A stretch of DNA of 64,000 bases, from contig NZ_MUYM01000016.1 of assembly GCF_002150765.1 (NCBI RefSeq), forward strand, positions 124,001 through 188,000, in the 5' to 3' direction. Below are positions 61,813 to 64,000 of this stretch, piece after piece (position 1 is the stretch's first letter; each line of letters starts with the position of its first letter). The stretch is from Lentzea kentuckyensis. GTDB taxonomy: Bacteria; Actinomycetota; Actinomycetes; Mycobacteriales; Pseudonocardiaceae. The notes under the pieces are model-generated. The model made no database searches, had not been told where the DNA came from, and saw nothing but the letters and a program-made list of their open reading frames with translations. The translations under genes were made by a program, and so were the position numbers.

Positions 61813-64000
61813 ATGAGCAAGCAACCTCGAACGACCGCGCTGCACCGGGCACTGGTCGCCAGGGCGGGCCAGCCTGTGTTGTTCGCAGACCTCGTCCAGG
61901 CGGTCTGGGGTGACGAGCCACCGGCGAAACCGTTGCCCGCCTTGCGCAGTCTCGTGAAACGGCTGCGGCAGTCGGTCGACGACGAGATCGTCACCGACGT
62001 CTCCGGCTACCGGCTCGTCGTGCGTCCGTCCGGCCCGGCTCAGCTGCCCGCGGACCTGCCGGACTTCGTCGGACGGGAGGACAAGCTCGCCGCACTGTCC
62101 ACTTCGGACGATCCGGTGCTCGCGATCACCGGCCCGCCCGGCGTGGGCAAGACCGCGCTCGCGATCAAACTCGCGCACCGCGTCCGGGACCGGTTCCCGG
62201 ACGGTCAGCTGCACGTCAACCTGCGCGGGTTCGCGACGGGGCCGGCGGTGACCGTCGAGCAGGCGCTGGGCCGGTTCCTGCGCTCGCTCGGGGTGCCGCC
62301 GGAGCGGGTGCCGCTCGAACGCGACGAGCAGGTCGAGCTCTACCGGTCGAAGCTGCGTGGCCGCCGGGTGCTGGTGGTGCTCGACAACGCCACCGAACTG
62401 AGCCCGCTCGTACCGGAGGTCGACGGCTGCGCGGCCATCGTGACCAGCCGCAACGATCTCCCCGGCCAGACCAGGCTGGAGGTGCTGGCCGATGAGGACG
62501 CTCGCGCGTTGCTCGACCGGTGGGAGATCGAGGGGACACCGGCGGAGCGCGCCGAACTGATCAGGTTGTGCGCGCATCTGCCGCTGGCGTTGCGCATCGC
62601 GGGCGCGCACCTCACCGACCGGCACCTGCCCGACTACCTGGCCGAGCTCCGCGGCGACCACCGGCTGGACGCGCTGGAGATCGAGGGCGACACGGCGGTG
62701 CGGGCGGCTTTCGAGCTGTCCTACCAGTCGTTGCCGGACGACGCGCGCCGGTTGTTCCGGCTGCTCGGTGTGTACCCCGGCACGGACTTCGACGTGACGG
62801 ACGCGGCCGTGCTCGGTCACCTGTCCACTGAGGACAGTGCGCGGCAGGTGGGCGTGCTGGTGCGCGCAGGGCTCGTGCAGCAGGCAGGAGAGCGGTTCCA
62901 GCTGCACGACCTGATCCGGCTCTTCGCCTCGGAACAGGTCGGTGCCGACGGACCCGCCGCCTTGCGTCGGCTGTTGTCCTTCTACCTGGCCACCGCGTGC
63001 ACCGCCGCCGAACTCGCCACCCCCTCGGTCAAACGGATGGACCCGCTGCCGCTGGACGTCGAGGGACTCGCGTTCGCCACTGCCGACGACGCACGGGCGT
63101 GGCTCGATGCGAAACGCGCGGCGCTCGTGGCGGCGGTGCAGGTCGCGCCACACCCGTTCGCGAGCCACCTCGCCGACTCGTTGCGCGGCTACCTCCACTA
63201 CGGCGGCTACCGGCCGGAGCTGAAGATGTTGCTGGCGACGGGTCTCGCGTCGGCACGCGCGGCGGGCGATGTCGTCTGTCAGGCGGCGATGCACAACGGA
63301 CGCGGCCACCTCCGGTGGATGCTGGGAGAGTACGACGAGGCGCTGGCGTCGTTCGGCGAGGCGGTCGAGCTGACCACCTCGGATCGTTCGAGGGCCTCGG
63401 TGCTCAACAACAGGGGGCTGGTGAAGCGGGACACCGGTGATCTCACCGGTGCGCTGGCAGACCTGGGAGAAGCGGTACGACTGTGGCGCCTGGGCCCCGA
63501 CGAGCCCGGCGTTCTCGCGGCCATGTTGTTCAACCTGGGCACGATCCGCGGTGCCCGCGCCGAGCTCCGCACGGCGATCGCGCACTTCGAGGAGGCCAGG
63601 TTGATCGTGGAGGCGACCGGTTCCACGATCAACCTGGCCATCGCCGACGAGGGCATCGGCATCGCTCACTGCGAGCTCGGGGAGTTCGACGAGGCACGGC
63701 GCCACCTGGAGGCCGCACGGGCCGGCTACCAGGAGAGCGGGGCGGCGGAAGGCGAGCCGAACGTGCTCTTCAACCTGGCTGTGGTGGCCGCGGAAACGGG
63801 TGACCCCGAGCAGGCCAGGACGTTGGCGCTGCGGAGCCTCGAAACGGCACGGAAGTTCGGCGATCTCCGGGCCGAGGCCGATGCGCTGGTCGTGCTGGAG
63901 GAGCTGCAGGCGGCGGTCGAGCTGGCAGACCGGATCGGCTACCCGGTGGCGCGGCGGAAGGCGCAGCTGAAACTCGCCAGGCATGATCGAGCACTCGCGG
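61813..64000 (+). CDS. AfsR-like NB-ARC/TPR protein without BTAD, copy 3, partial
   Basis: At least 729 residues; the 3' end lies beyond the window. The winged-helix part is more divergent (TALHRALVARAGQPVLFADL, VTDVSGYRLVV), followed by NB-ARC with GPPGVGKTALAIKLA, VLVVLDNATE, VTSRNDLPGQ and ALRIAGAHLTDRHLPDYLAE, then TPR repeats. ATG 61813, with GGGTGG upstream, is used; ATG 61801 overlapping the copy 2 stop would add four residues. Regulatory output and partner are unknown. Confidence 0.83.
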   Translation, partial: MSKQPRTTALHRALVARAGQPVLFADLVQAVWGDEPPAKPLPALRSLVKRLRQSVDDEIVTDVSGYRLVVRPSGPAQLPADLPDFVGREDKLAALSTSDDPVLAITGPPGVGKTALAIKLAHRVRDRFPDGQLHVNLRGFATGPAVTVEQALGRFLRSLGVPPERVPLERDEQVELYRSKLRGRRVLVVLDNATELSPLVPEVDGCAAIVTSRNDLPGQTRLEVLADEDARALLDRWEIEGTPAERAELIRLCAHLPLALRIAGAHLTDRHLPDYLAELRGDHRLDALEIEGDTAVRAAFELSYQSLPDDARRLFRLLGVYPGTDFDVTDAAVLGHLSTEDSARQVGVLVRAGLVQQAGERFQLHDLIRLFASEQVGADGPAALRRLLSFYLATACTAAELATPSVKRMDPLPLDVEGLAFATADDARAWLDAKRAALVAAVQVAPHPFASHLADSLRGYLHYGGYRPELKMLLATGLASARAAGDVVCQAAMHNGRGHLRWMLGEYDEALASFGEAVELTTSDRSRASVLNNRGLVKRDTGDLTGALADLGEAVRLWRLGPDEPGVLAAMLFNLGTIRGARAELRTAIAHFEEARLIVEATGSTINLAIADEGIGIAHCELGEFDEARRHLEAARAGYQESGAAEGEPNVLFNLAVVAAETGDPEQARTLALRSLETARKFGDLRAEADALVVLEELQAAVELADRIGYPVARRKAQLKLARHDRALA

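Overview
The window is high-GC actinobacterial chromosome (estimated by eye at around 70% G+C) with frequent GTG and TTG starts and many 4-base start/stop overlaps. No rRNA, tRNA, IS element, prophage or CRISPR array was recognised. From memory, gene order matches two blocks of the Mycobacterium tuberculosis chromosome: 1-12.7 kb follows Rv0429c-Rv0440 (def, DUF3263, LytR_C protein, Cdc48-like ATPase, pssA, psd, moeA, groEL2), and 37-56 kb follows Rv0861c-Rv0867c (XPB helicase, helicase-associated protein, small ORF, moaC, mog, moaE, rpfA). The DasR-type chitobiose operon, the conservon and the AfsR-like proteins fit a filamentous Pseudonocardiales member (Lentzea, Actinosynnema or Saccharothrix type). 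The genus is inference.

Layout. 0-12.8 kb: housekeeping genes (peptide deformylase, envelope protein, Cdc48-like ATPase, phosphatidylserine and phosphatidylethanolamine synthesis, M48 protease, MoeA, AIM24 protein, cold-shock protein, Ser/Thr kinase) ending with groEL under two CIRCE elements. 12.8-16.5 kb: LysR regulator with a divergent MFS exporter, and a sigma factor with a partner protein. 16.5-21.6 kb: cutC and a dasABC plus GH20 hexosaminidase operon, with two DasR-like palindromes that cover the cutC start and stop codons. 21.7-31.5 kb: PspC, a VOC protein, then a seven-gene form II carbon-monoxide-dehydrogenase-like cluster (MoxR, CoxE, XdhC, coxS, coxL, coxM, coxG), a CapA-like lipoprotein and a Uma2 protein. 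31.5-38.7 kb: menC, a three-gene two-component/lipoprotein operon, a secreted protein with two protease domains, and the XPB helicase. 38.8-43.2 kb: four paralogous eight-cysteine LppU-type proteins and an orphan substrate-binding lipoprotein. 43.5-48.8 kb: a complete cvnABCD conservon. 48.9-56.2 kb: secreted protein, helicase-associated protein, malic enzyme, moaC-mog-moaE, and an Rpf/LysM protein with a structured leader and a CRP-like site. 56.4-64 kb: three tandem AfsR-like NB-ARC/TPR proteins; the last runs off the window.

How the genes work together. MoeA, MoaC, Mog and MoaE make molybdenum cofactor, which the Cox-like hydroxylase needs. CutC, DasABC and the GH20 enzyme form a GlcNAc/chitobiose uptake module that carries no ATPase gene of its own. 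Regulation readable from sequence includes CIRCE/HrcA (groEL), DasR-like sites (cutC and das), a LysR-type dyad and a CRP-like site (rpf). A dispersed palindromic element occurs between the pssA stop codon and the ATPase gene start, and again exactly between two convergent stop codons at 36.6 kb.
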